Source of the DNA: Gammaproteobacteria bacterium UBA6173
GTDB lineage: Bacteria > Pseudomonadota > Gammaproteobacteria > Pseudomonadales > Pseudohongiellaceae
Direction of reading: 5' to 3'
Length of the DNA: 42,482 bases
NCBI GenBank assembly: GCA_002422225.1
Contig: DITX01000173.1
Span: 7,593 to 50,074, forward strand
Part shown: positions 7,831 through 15,613 of the stretch, in pieces
Layout of the letters: each line of letters begins with the position of its first letter
How positions within the stretch are numbered: the stretch's first letter is position 1
Notes under the pieces: model-generated
Database searches by the model: none
Seen by the model: the letters and a program-made list of their open reading frames with translations, nothing else
What the model was told of the DNA's origin: nothing
Position numbers and translations under genes: made by a program

Positions 7831-9897
7831 TTACATCATATCCTGTGGATCAACATCAACCGACCAGCGTACGTGCCGCTGACTGCTCAGGCCTTCCAGT
7901 TGTAAAGACAGCGTGCTGAGCAAAAGTTGCAAGTCCTGACGATGATGCGCCCGGACCAGTAACTGCTGGCGAAAACGATTGGCGCGTTTCTCCATCGGAG
8001 CAGGTAAGGGGCCATTGATCATGATGCGTTGTTGCAGGTGCTGCTTGTCACAAATTTGTTCGGTTAATGCGCGGGCTTTCATTAAAAACTCAAGCGGAGC
8101 CTGACTGTTAATAGCGTCGGCCCTGATGCAGGCCAGATGCGTAAACGGCGGCATGCTGGTGTGCTGGCGTTCCTGCATCAACTGCTCCGCCAACGCATGG
8201 TAGCCTTGGTTGATTAATATGTGCAGGCTTTGGTGAGTTGCGTGCTGGGTCTGGATCAGCACTTCGCCGGGTTGTTCTGCCCGGCCCGCGCGCCCTGCTA
8301 CTTGTGTTAACAGTTGTGCCATAAATTCCTGACCACGAAAATCGGCACTGAACAGCCCGCTGTCTGCCTCCAGCACGGCCACCAGCGTGACCTTTGGAAA
8401 GTGATGGCCCTTGGCCAGCATCTGAGTGCCCACCAGAATGCAGGGCTCCCCCTGTTGCACTTTGGCCAACAGGCGCTCGAGTTCATCCTTTTTGCGGGTG
8501 ACGTCCCGGTCAATTCTGATTACGTCGGTGGTGGGGAAGCAGCTTTGCAAAAAGGCTTCACTGCGCTCGGTACCGACACCCACTGCTTGCATGGATTTTC
8601 CGCCACAATCAGGGCAGTGCCGAAATACCGGGTGGCGACGCTCGCAATGGTGGCAACACAAATGCGGCGGGCTTTTGTGGATTGTCAGGCGTGCATCGCA
8701 GAACTTGCATTCCGCAGTCCAGCCACAATCGCCGCATTGCAAGACGGGTGCAAAACCCCTGCGATTGATAAAAACCAGTACCTGATTGCCGTCATTCAGA
8801 TGCTGTTGGATGTGTTCCAGTAATTTGCCGGAAAAACCCTGATTCATGTCTTGGGCATGGGTATCAATCAACACAAACCTTGGTTTGTTGGCAGAGCCGG
8901 CGCGCTCTGTCAGTCGCAAGCGCGTGTAACGTCCTGATGCGGCGTTTTGCAGGCTTTCAAGACTGGGCGTGGCCGATCCAAGCACAATCGGAATCTGTTC
9001 TGCCGATGCTCTCATGACAGCGAGGTCGCGTGCCGAATAGCGAAAGCCATCTTGTTGTTTGAATGAGCTGTCGTGCTCTTCGTCGACAATGATCAGCCCG
9101 GGCGCCGCCATGGGTGTAAACACGGCCGATCGCGTCCCGATAATGATGCCGGCCTGCCCAGATGATGCAGCCAGCCAGGCGTTCAGTCGCTGTCTGGTCG
9201 TTAGACCGGAGTGCAGCACGGCAATGGGCTCGTCAAAGCGTTGCTGGAAGCGCGCCAGCGTCTGTGGTGTCAGACTGATTTCAGGGACCAGCACCAGTGC
9301 CTGTTTGCCTGCTGTCCGCGTTTGCGCGATGGCTTGCAGATACACTTCGGTTTTTCCGCTACCGGTGACGCCATCCAGTAAAAATCCCTGATAACGTCCC
9401 AGCGCTTGAGTGATCTGATCGCAGGCAGTTTTTTGGTCTGGGTTGAGCAACTGCTCTTGTTCAGCAGGGTATGCGTGTTCTGCGCCGGACTTTTTCTTGT
9501 CCATAGCCCGAATCTTGAGCTGGGCGGGGGCTGTCCCACGCAAGCCGGCTGGCATCAAGGTGTGTAATGCATCGCCGATGGGGTGCTGATAATATTTTGC
9601 TGCCCACAACCAGAGACTCAGCAGGTGTGCGGGAATCAGAGGCTCGCTGTCCAGGATGCGTATAACTGGTTTGAGCTTGTTGATCTCCAGCAATGAGCTT
9701 GAGTCCAGTTCAAGCAGCACGGCGGTCAACTCGCGATTTCCAAAGGGAACCAACACCCTGATGCCAGGTTTGAGCGCTGGATAGTCGAGCAGCAAGCTTG
9801 ATGGCAGCAGGTAGTCAAAGCTGCGGCGCAGGGGTGTTGGTACCGCGACCCGGGCTATAACGGGGCATGGCAGCTCGATGAGTGAGGAATCAGACAT
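7831..9897 (-). CDS. priA: Primosomal replication protein N' (PriA helicase)
   Basis: A 688-residue 3'-to-5' DNA helicase that reloads the replisome at collapsed forks. The start used is MSDSSLIELPCPVIARVAV, which matches the family N-terminus; the frame remains open 180 bp further upstream but into the divergent promoter region. The N-terminal 3'-DNA-binding domain (RRSFDYLLPSSLL), Walker A DGVTGSGKTEVY (about residues 173-184), DEEHD box (about 270), and the two-zinc cysteine cluster (about 384-440: CGDCG, CKFCD, CCHHC, CPDCGG) are all visible, followed by the helicase C-terminal motifs (VGTQMLAKGHHFP, QVAGRAGRAEQPG). Slightly shorter than E. coli PriA (732). It is divergent from the chorismate mutase gene. 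argS, which in Pseudomonas sits between priA and the ftsN-like gene, is absent. Confidence 0.97.
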   Translation of the reverse strand: MSDSSLIELPCPVIARVAVPTPLRRSFDYLLPSSLLLDYPALKPGIRVLVPFGNRELTAVLLELDSSSLLEINKLKPVIRILDSEPLIPAHLLSLWLWAAKYYQHPIGDALHTLMPAGLRGTAPAQLKIRAMDKKKSGAEHAYPAEQEQLLNPDQKTACDQITQALGRYQGFLLDGVTGSGKTEVYLQAIAQTRTAGKQALVLVPEISLTPQTLARFQQRFDEPIAVLHSGLTTRQRLNAWLAASSGQAGIIIGTRSAVFTPMAAPGLIIVDEEHDSSFKQQDGFRYSARDLAVMRASAEQIPIVLGSATPSLESLQNAASGRYTRLRLTERAGSANKPRFVLIDTHAQDMNQGFSGKLLEHIQQHLNDGNQVLVFINRRGFAPVLQCGDCGWTAECKFCDARLTIHKSPPHLCCHHCERRHPVFRHCPDCGGKSMQAVGVGTERSEAFLQSCFPTTDVIRIDRDVTRKKDELERLLAKVQQGEPCILVGTQMLAKGHHFPKVTLVAVLEADSGLFSADFRGQEFMAQLLTQVAGRAGRAEQPGEVLIQTQHATHQSLHILINQGYHALAEQLMQERQHTSMPPFTHLACIRADAINSQAPLEFLMKARALTEQICDKQHLQQRIMINGPLPAPMEKRANRFRQQLLVRAHHRQDLQLLLSTLSLQLEGLSSQRHVRWSVDVDPQDMM

Positions 9898-10001
9898 AAG
9901 GTAACTGGCGCAGGTCAGCGAGCATGAATGAGTGCGGTTCCGACCGGGTGTCATTTTGTAGCGGGCGATTATAACTGGTTTTAGCGGGGGCAGGCTTCCA
10001 T

Positions 10002-10007
10002 TATACT
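10002..10007 (+). promoter_or_regulatory. -10 element (TATACT) candidate for the chorismate mutase gene
   Basis: TATACT lies about 60 bp before the TTG start, with a poor -35 (TTTTAG, 17 bp upstream). On the minus strand the same area offers TATAAT at 10005-10000 and 9973-9968, which may serve priA. The divergent spacing of the two genes requires promoters here; the exact choice is a guess from consensus. Confidence 0.35.
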
Positions 10008-10066
10008 CACGCCAACAATGCCACCCGTTTGAGGTGGGCAACTCAAGGCTAACAACAGGAGCTATC

Positions 10067-10387
10067 TTGAACAGCAATAATACTCAGGCCGCTGCTTTGA
10101 ATGAGCTACTCTCTTTGCGTCAGCAGATTGACCGTCTGGACCATGCGCTGGTCCTGCTGTTGGCCAACCGTTTTGCGTTGACCCAAAAGGTCGGGGAGCT
10201 CAAGGCAAGTGCAGGTCTGAACTCGGTAGATCCAAAGCGTGAAGAAGAAAAACTGGCCAGTATCCGCAATTTATGTGAGGCACATGAGCTCAACCCAGAT
10301 CTGTTAACGGACATTCTGGCGCAAATCATGCGCGAAACTGTGCTCAACCATGAAAGAATCCGTGCCCAGACTGCTCAGTCAGTTTGA
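10067..10387 (+). CDS. Free-standing chorismate mutase (AroQ class)
   Basis: A 106-residue all-helical protein, similar in size to the AroQ mutase domain of P-protein. It converts chorismate to prephenate for phenylalanine and tyrosine synthesis. Active-site positions known from E. coli chorismate mutase can be matched: Arg in LSLRQQID (R11), Arg in LLANRFAL (R28), Lys in GELKA (K39), and the D-x-x-R-E block VDPKREEE (D48, R51, E52); the position of Q88 is a Glu (VLNHE), as in the yeast enzyme. The start is inferred to be TTG at 10067 because AGGAG lies five bases upstream; a GTG at 10034 has no such site. No prephenate dehydratase domain or secretion signal is fused. It may be regulatory or supplementary to a pheA elsewhere. 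Confidence 0.85.
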   Translation: MNSNNTQAAALNELLSLRQQIDRLDHALVLLLANRFALTQKVGELKASAGLNSVDPKREEEKLASIRNLCEAHELNPDLLTDILAQIMRETVLNHERIRAQTAQSV

Positions 10388-10393
10388 GTGCTC

Positions 10394-10421
10394 TTGCTTA
10401 GTCGCTATTGTCTGTTACAAT
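10394..10421 (+). promoter_or_regulatory. Sigma-70 promoter for rpmE
   Basis: TTGCTT (10394-10399) and TACAAT (10416-10421) with a 16-bp spacer, just after the chorismate mutase stop. It predicts a leader of about 130 nt before rpmE. Part of that leader (about 10494-10540) can fold with GGTAT pairing to ATACC around a GC-rich inner stem. L31 synthesis is autoregulated in E. coli; whether this leader is the target is inference. Confidence 0.55.
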
Positions 10422-10557
10422 GGCGCCCTTTTTTCACTAGCCACTAATGGTCAATCCAATTGGGGATTGTCTGCGATGTGGTACTTGCTCAGGTATGGTG
10501 CGTGCCCGGAAGTAGTCGCTGGCGCGTGGCGATACCAGTAATTTTCGAGGATATACC

Positions 10558-10770
10558 ATGAAAGCCGATATTCATCCAAAGTACGTTGCGATCAAAGCTA
10601 CCTGCAGCTGTGGCAATGTGATTAACACTCGTTCAACGCTTGGCCATGACATGTTGATCGACGTGTGCGCAGCCTGCCACCCGTTCTACACGGGCAAACA
10701 GAAGATTCTTGACAGCGCGGGTCGTATTGACCGTTTTAACAAGCGCTTTGGCAACCGCACAATCAAGTAA
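10558..10770 (+). CDS. rpmE: 50S ribosomal protein L31 (zinc-binding form)
   Basis: A 70-residue ribosomal protein that helps bridge the two subunits. It is the zinc-containing (C+) type: C16, C18, C37 and C40 in CSC and CAAC form the metal site. Begins MKADIHPKY, the usual family start, with GAGGATATACC as ribosome binding region. It follows the chorismate mutase gene by 170 bp with its own promoter, and ends 17 bp before a strong bidirectional terminator. Near priA, as in Pseudomonas. Zinc-type L31 is often replaced by a paralogue under zinc starvation; no such paralogue is present in this window. Confidence 0.97.
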   Translation: MKADIHPKYVAIKATCSCGNVINTRSTLGHDMLIDVCAACHPFYTGKQKILDSAGRIDRFNKRFGNRTIK

Positions 10771-10786
10771 GTTTGATTCGTGTGAA

Positions 10787-10832
10787 AGCCCCAAAAAAAA
10801 GCCCCGCTGGTCGGGGCTTTTTTTTTGGGGCT
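10787..10832. terminator. Bidirectional rho-independent terminator between rpmE and mrcA
   Basis: A GCCCCG/CGGGGC stem with a 5-nt loop (10801-10817) is flanked by eight A on the left and nine T on the right. It can extend outward through AGCCCC/GGGGCT into an almost perfect ~20-bp stem. Because both flanks are A/T tracts it should stop transcription from rpmE on the plus strand and from mrcA on the minus strand. Confidence 0.93.
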
Positions 10833-10846
10833 GCGGAATTTGATGA

Positions 10847-13156
10847 TCAGAATATGATTTCGGTAGACAGGGTGTTCTGGTTGTCACGATTGGGTGTGCG
10901 TGGTTGCTGTTGATTGCGCATTTCCGCCGGGGCCGATTCAGCCATAAACACTTCGAACATGGTGCCAGCCTGTCCCGGCCTGGCGATTTCGCCGGTTTCC
11001 CGATCGATCAAGCGGTCAACCAGTCCATCCGGGCGATGCATGGTATTTTCCGGGCGCCCTTCAAGCGCTTTTTTCATGTAGTCGATCCAGATAGGTACAG
11101 CGACCGTCGCGCCTTGTTCGGATTCACCCAAGGCCTCAGGTGTGTCAAACCCGACAAAAACGCTGGTGGCGATATCGCGATTAAATCCTGTAAACCACAG
11201 CTCCGCAGGACCGTTAGTGGTACCGGTTTTACCCATCAGGTCACGTCGATCAATCTCACGTGCCACGCGTCGGCCGCTACCGGCCTCCACAACACTGCGC
11301 AGCATGGTATTCAGAATGTACGCGACCCGTGGATCGGTAACAGATTCGGTTTCAGGCGTCTGGGCTTCAAACACCACACCTTGCAAGGTTTCAATTTTCT
11401 TGATCAACGTGGGCTGTAAACGGTAACCCCCGTTGGCAATCATGGCGTAGGCCGTTGCCATTTCCAGAGGTTGTACGTCCTGGCTGCCCAGCGCAATGGT
11501 CAAATCGTTGCGCGGGAAGTTCTCGGTTCGGAATCCAAAGCGACCCGCAAAATCAAATACTTTTTCCCAGCCTAACTGGTCGAACAGGCGCACAGCCGGT
11601 ACGTTTCTGGAGTCTTTGATGGCATTGCGCAGGGTGATAGGCCCTACAAAGTTGCGTTCGTAGTTCTGTGGCCGATAATCACCGCGCGAGAATGGCGCAT
11701 CGTTTATCAAAGATGCGGGGGTATAGCCAGCTTCCAGCGCAGCGCCGTAAAGGAAAGGCTTAAACCCGGAACCCGGTGGTCGCGAAGCGATGGCACGGTT
11801 TACCTGGCTGTATCGAAAATCATAACCGCCAACCAGCGCAAGGATGTCGCCGTTGTCCGGTGACACCGAGACAATCGCGCCCTGCAGTTCTGGCACCTGG
11901 CCCAGTTGCCATTGACCCGCCGGGTTTTGGCGCAAGCGCACAACATCGCCTACTCGCGCAACATCCGACGCTTGAGATGGAATCGGCCACGCGTTATCCC
12001 GGGTAATAAATGGCCGTGCCCATTCGAGTCCTGACCAGTTGACGGTGATGGTTGAGCCATCTCGCAACATGACGCCGATCGAGCGATCAAGCACATTGGT
12101 CACGATGCCAGGCACATGGTTGCCATAGTCCGGCCGCACGGCCAGTTCGCTCATCCAGCGCTCGTGTTGATCATCGCCAGTCGCCGACAGTCTGGCTTCG
12201 GGACCTCGATAGCCGTGACGTCGATCGTAGTAATTTTCAAGGCCATTGGTCAGCGCTGCCGTCGCAGCATTCTGCATGTCGCTCTGAATGGAGGTCACCA
12301 CTTCTATGCCCAGACGATAAATGTCTTCGCCGTACTCGGCATACAATTGTTGTCGCACCATCTCCGCAACATAGGGGGCATTAACTTCAATGGTGCGCAT
12401 GTGCCGTCGGGCATTGACCGGTTCTGCCAGACTTTGGGCATGTTGTTCGCGGGTAATCATGCCTTGCGCCAACATCTTGTTGATCACAACATCGCGGCGG
12501 ACTCTGGAACGTTCTGGGTCAGTAATCGGATTGCAGACTGATGGGCAAGGCAACAGTGAAACCATGGTTGCCATCTCGCCAATCGTCATCTGATTGACCG
12601 TTTTGCCATAATAAACGGCGGCGGCAGAGCTGATGCCCTCAGCGCCTTGACCAAAAAAAACCAGGTTCAGGTACAGAGTCAGAATTTCTTCTTTGGTTAA
12701 CTCTTGCTGTAGCCTCAGGGCAAACGGAATTTCTTTGAGCTTGCGAGCATAGACGCTGTCGCTGTCAAACGAGATGTTGTTGGCGAGCTGCATGGTAATG
12801 GTGCTGCCGCCACCTAGATTGACGCCGCGCACAAAGCCATAAAAGCCGCGCACCAGGCCACGAAAATCAACACCGGGATGCGAATAAAAACGCGCATCCT
12901 CGCTAGCGATCACCGCGTTGATCATCATGGGCGGGATTTCTTCATAAGTGATTGGGTCGCGCCGCACGCCGATTTCTTCAATCAGTTTAAAATCTGCGGT
13001 CACAATACGTAGAGGTGTTTCCAGCTGCACTTGCCGATAGGTTTCAGCAGAGGGTAGCTGAGGCGACAAATACAAATAGGCGGCGGATGCCACCATCAAT
13101 ATCCCGCTCAGGCAAAAAATGCCGAACCAAAACAGGAGTTTGATGAGTTTCATCAT
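10847..13156 (-). CDS. mrcA: Penicillin-binding protein 1A, bifunctional transglycosylase/transpeptidase
   Basis: A 769-residue class A PBP that polymerises and crosslinks peptidoglycan. The start is taken at the MMKLIKLLFWFGIF pair, which places one transmembrane helix at residues 5-29; the longer open frame upstream has no family similarity. The glycosyltransferase domain has the catalytic-Glu motif ASEDARFYSHPG (about residue 85) and GGSTITMQLANN. An OB-like insert follows, then the transpeptidase domain with the SxxK serine in PGSGFKP (about 459), the SxN motif SRN and KTGTTN (about 640). It is divergent from pilM, the arrangement found across gammaproteobacteria (mrcA with hofMNOPQ/pilMNOPQ), and converges on rpmE at a shared terminator. 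The symbol ponA is an equivalent name. Confidence 0.96.
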   Translation of the reverse strand: MMKLIKLLFWFGIFCLSGILMVASAAYLYLSPQLPSAETYRQVQLETPLRIVTADFKLIEEIGVRRDPITYEEIPPMMINAVIASEDARFYSHPGVDFRGLVRGFYGFVRGVNLGGGSTITMQLANNISFDSDSVYARKLKEIPFALRLQQELTKEEILTLYLNLVFFGQGAEGISSAAAVYYGKTVNQMTIGEMATMVSLLPCPSVCNPITDPERSRVRRDVVINKMLAQGMITREQHAQSLAEPVNARRHMRTIEVNAPYVAEMVRQQLYAEYGEDIYRLGIEVVTSIQSDMQNAATAALTNGLENYYDRRHGYRGPEARLSATGDDQHERWMSELAVRPDYGNHVPGIVTNVLDRSIGVMLRDGSTITVNWSGLEWARPFITRDNAWPIPSQASDVARVGDVVRLRQNPAGQWQLGQVPELQGAIVSVSPDNGDILALVGGYDFRYSQVNRAIASRPPGSGFKPFLYGAALEAGYTPASLINDAPFSRGDYRPQNYERNFVGPITLRNAIKDSRNVPAVRLFDQLGWEKVFDFAGRFGFRTENFPRNDLTIALGSQDVQPLEMATAYAMIANGGYRLQPTLIKKIETLQGVVFEAQTPETESVTDPRVAYILNTMLRSVVEAGSGRRVAREIDRRDLMGKTGTTNGPAELWFTGFNRDIATSVFVGFDTPEALGESEQGATVAVPIWIDYMKKALEGRPENTMHRPDGLVDRLIDRETGEIARPGQAGTMFEVFMAESAPAEMRNQQQPRTPNRDNQNTLSTEIIF

Positions 13157-13247
13157 GAGTAGCAGTCCCGCATTGACGACCTGGTGGTATGACGACCGAA
13201 TTGGACCAATAGACCGCCAAAAATGGCGACTCTTTTCATAGTGGGTG

Positions 13248-13253
13248 ATTATA
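13248..13253 (-). promoter_or_regulatory. -10 element (TATAAT) candidate for mrcA
   Basis: The minus strand carries a consensus TATAAT 92 bp upstream of the mrcA start. A good -35 is not visible at 16-18 bp, and a small hairpin (CCCTCA-TTT-TGAGGG, 13255-13269) occupies the spacer. The 212-bp region between mrcA and pilM must hold both divergent promoters; no clear pilM promoter was found. Confidence 0.4.
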
Positions 13254-13368
13254 CCCCTCATTTTGAGGGAATGCCCCAGTAAAAATTCTGGCAGACAACA
13301 CGGGTTTCGGCTAAAAAACTGATGAGTTGTAAACGATGCGCCTGACATGACCAGGGAAGGACATGTAA

Positions 13369-14304
13369 ATGCTCAATGGCTGGAAGCCTGTTATTGCAAT
13401 AGACATAGGCAGCTGTGCAATCAAGCTGGTAGTAATGAGCAGACGGCGTGATCGGTGGACGCTGCATGCCAGTATAAACAGACCTTCTGCAGGCAATGCC
13501 GCCGGGACATTGGCGATGCTGCTGAAAACCGTGCCGGAGTTCTTATCCAAACGCAAACCGACAATCCTGGTGACCGTACCCTGTGCAAATGTGATGCTGC
13601 GCAGACTCTTGTTGCCGCGTCTGTTGAGTGCGGACCAGATCGATCTGGCCGTCAGAATGGAGATTGAAAAGGACTTTCCACCGGATGAGCACCCGGGGCT
13701 GTTTATTGACTACGACGTGATTCCAGACCCTACATCGCGCCTGGGCAGCGAGTCGACAAACACTCAAGCCTGGCTGGCCGCAGCCAGCTCCGCCATCGTC
13801 ATACAATCTGTGCTTGATACCCTAGCCAGTGCCGGCGTTGCCCCCGCACAGATTGCTGTGGATGTGCTGGTGCTTGATCGCTTTGGTGATTGTGCTGAGC
13901 GGAGCACTGCCCAGTTTTTATACATTGATGCCGGCTTCAGCGGGATACGTTTGTACGCGCTGTGCGGCGGGGTGCCGGGATACATACGCAGCCACTCATT
14001 CGGGAATAATGAGTTGGCATGTCTGGGTGCACCGGAGTTTCTGCTCACGTTGCGCAGGGCGCTGCAGCAGTATCGGCTGTCTGAAATGCTGGTACAGCCA
14101 TCGCGTGTTTTTGTTTATGGCGGCAGATCTGGCACGGCTGGCCTTGGTGACTTGGTCAAACAGTATTGCGGGTGCGACGCGTATATTTTAAACCCGCTCA
14201 ATGATTGGCCAATAGATGATCCCGGCACAGAATTGTCACAGACCGTTAGCGCAGAAATGGCGCCAGCCATCGCGCTCGCCATGCAGGAGTCACGACAATG
14301 GTGA
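13369..14304 (+). CDS. pilM: Type IV pilus/competence assembly protein PilM
   Basis: A 311-residue cytoplasmic actin-like ATPase-fold protein. The phosphate-1 motif VIAIDIGSCAIKLVVMS is at residues 8-24, and the second nucleotide loop is in FLYIDAGFSGIRLYAL; the adenosine-site segment is FVYGGRSGTAGL. PilM binds the N-terminal tail of PilN and links the inner-membrane alignment complex to the pilus motor. Length is somewhat below the ~350 residues of Pseudomonas PilM, closer to ComA/HofM-type proteins. The start has GGAAGGA upstream. It overlaps pilN by 7 bp and opens the pilMNO-Q operon. Confidence 0.9.
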   Translation: MLNGWKPVIAIDIGSCAIKLVVMSRRRDRWTLHASINRPSAGNAAGTLAMLLKTVPEFLSKRKPTILVTVPCANVMLRRLLLPRLLSADQIDLAVRMEIEKDFPPDEHPGLFIDYDVIPDPTSRLGSESTNTQAWLAAASSAIVIQSVLDTLASAGVAPAQIAVDVLVLDRFGDCAERSTAQFLYIDAGFSGIRLYALCGGVPGYIRSHSFGNNELACLGAPEFLLTLRRALQQYRLSEMLVQPSRVFVYGGRSGTAGLGDLVKQYCGCDAYILNPLNDWPIDDPGTELSQTVSAEMAPAIALAMQESRQW

Positions 14305-14831
14305 TCAATTTATTGCCATGGCGGCAGTCACTCTATAAAAAACGTAAGCGCCAGATCTTGCAGATTCTGGTCTGCATTTTTGTGTGTCAGCTTGGTGTCG
14401 GGATATTGCTGGTCAGGGCACACAATGCACGCGATCAGTATGCACAACAGCGTCTGGCAGCGATACAAAGCGAGGTGATCAATGCCGAATTTGATCGGCA
14501 GTTTTTGCAGCAGCAGTACGAGGTCCAGTTCGCGAAAACTGCGGTGCTGCAAGAGACGCTGACGCGCTGGCAACAGAATGCAGATTGGCAAAAAATGATG
14601 CGGGATTTAGGAAGCCTTGGAACAACAGTGCATGTCAGACAGGTAGCCTGGACTGACAATCGACTGCAGTTTTTTGGAGAAGCCAATGATGCGGCTGCGA
14701 TCAGAGATCTTAAAAATACCTTTGCGGCACAACAGCAAAACCGGCAGATCGAGCTGGCAGCCAACGGAAAATATCAGTTTGTCATTTCTACAGAGCCTGA
14801 AGACATTTCCAGGGGAAGAGGTGACAGCTAA
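14298..14831 (+). CDS. pilN: Type IV pilus/competence assembly protein PilN
   Basis: A 177-residue bitopic membrane protein. It opens with VINLLPWRQ, the conserved PilN motif (INLLPWR) that docks into PilM. One transmembrane helix follows at about residues 22-40 (ILQILVCIFVCQLGVGILLV), then a periplasmic coiled-coil and a small ferredoxin-like domain. It dimerises with PilO in the inner membrane. Starts overlap on both sides (7 bp with pilM; its stop shares one base with the pilO start) show a tightly coupled operon. Confidence 0.9.
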   Translation: MVINLLPWRQSLYKKRKRQILQILVCIFVCQLGVGILLVRAHNARDQYAQQRLAAIQSEVINAEFDRQFLQQQYEVQFAKTAVLQETLTRWQQNADWQKMMRDLGSLGTTVHVRQVAWTDNRLQFFGEANDAAAIRDLKNTFAAQQQNRQIELAANGKYQFVISTEPEDISRGRGDS

Positions 14832-15613
14832 TGCAGTTCATCGACATTAGTAGTTTGTTGAGCCGTGTGACCACAAGCAATTTCCGCTATGGGTTTGATG
14901 TGTCTGCGATTGGTCAATGGAGCGCCGTGCAGCGTGCAGCGCTGCTTGTGGTTTTCGCAATCATCAACGTCTTGTTTCTGTTGGCACTCTGGTATTGGCT
15001 GGCTGTCAGTGCAAGAGTTGCCGAACACGCTATCTACCTTGAGTCTCATGAGACACTTCTCAGTATTCAAAGCGAAAATCAGATGCTGTTGGCGAAGAGT
15101 CTTATGCTGCAGCAGTCCGCTTTTTATTCTGATGTGATTGCCGAAAACAACAGTGACAAGCCTGAGTTGAGTTATTTGCTTGATCTGTTGCGGGTGCTTG
15201 CCCGATCAACACAAGTCCGTTTGCTGCACGTGCGCCCGGATGTGAAGGATATGACGGATATCGGCGGCAGGCTCTCACTTGAGCTGCGTGCGCAGGTATC
15301 GCTGCGCACACTCGCCAGCTTCTGGTCTGATTTGATCCGGGAAGTGCCTGATGTGGAAATGCTCGATTTTGATTTGCAGCGCATAGCCGATTCCCAAAAA
15401 TACGAGTTGGCAATGAGCATGGTTGTTGCAACCGGGACGCACATTGATGAGCAGCGGTTGCTGCATTACCAGACGTTTGCCGATCAGCTTACCGTCCAGC
15501 ACACAGAAAAGGGCGCATACAATAAGGGGTTTATTCTTGATAAGGATGGCAAAAACCTTGTGTATCTGCGAGGAGACGAGCATGGGCATCTGCACCGTGT
15601 CACCTCGAATTAG
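14831..15613 (+). CDS. pilO: PilO-like alignment protein with a C-terminal extension
   Basis: A 260-residue bitopic membrane protein: a cytoplasmic N-terminus, a transmembrane helix at about residues 36-57 (ALLVVFAIINVLFLLALWYWL), a periplasmic coiled coil and a PilO-type ferredoxin-like domain to about residue 200 (LASFWSDLIREVPDVEMLDFDLQRI). PilO pairs with PilN. Typical PilO proteins are ~200-210 residues; here about 58 extra residues follow, ending with FILDKDGKNLVYLRGDEHG and HLHRV, which loosely recall the beta-rich end of PilP proteins. A separate pilP gene is absent. The last 32 bp overlap pilQ. PilO identity rests on position and architecture; the link between the tail and PilP is speculative. 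Confidence 0.82.
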   Translation: MQFIDISSLLSRVTTSNFRYGFDVSAIGQWSAVQRAALLVVFAIINVLFLLALWYWLAVSARVAEHAIYLESHETLLSIQSENQMLLAKSLMLQQSAFYSDVIAENNSDKPELSYLLDLLRVLARSTQVRLLHVRPDVKDMTDIGGRLSLELRAQVSLRTLASFWSDLIREVPDVEMLDFDLQRIADSQKYELAMSMVVATGTHIDEQRLLHYQTFADQLTVQHTEKGAYNKGFILDKDGKNLVYLRGDEHGHLHRVTSN

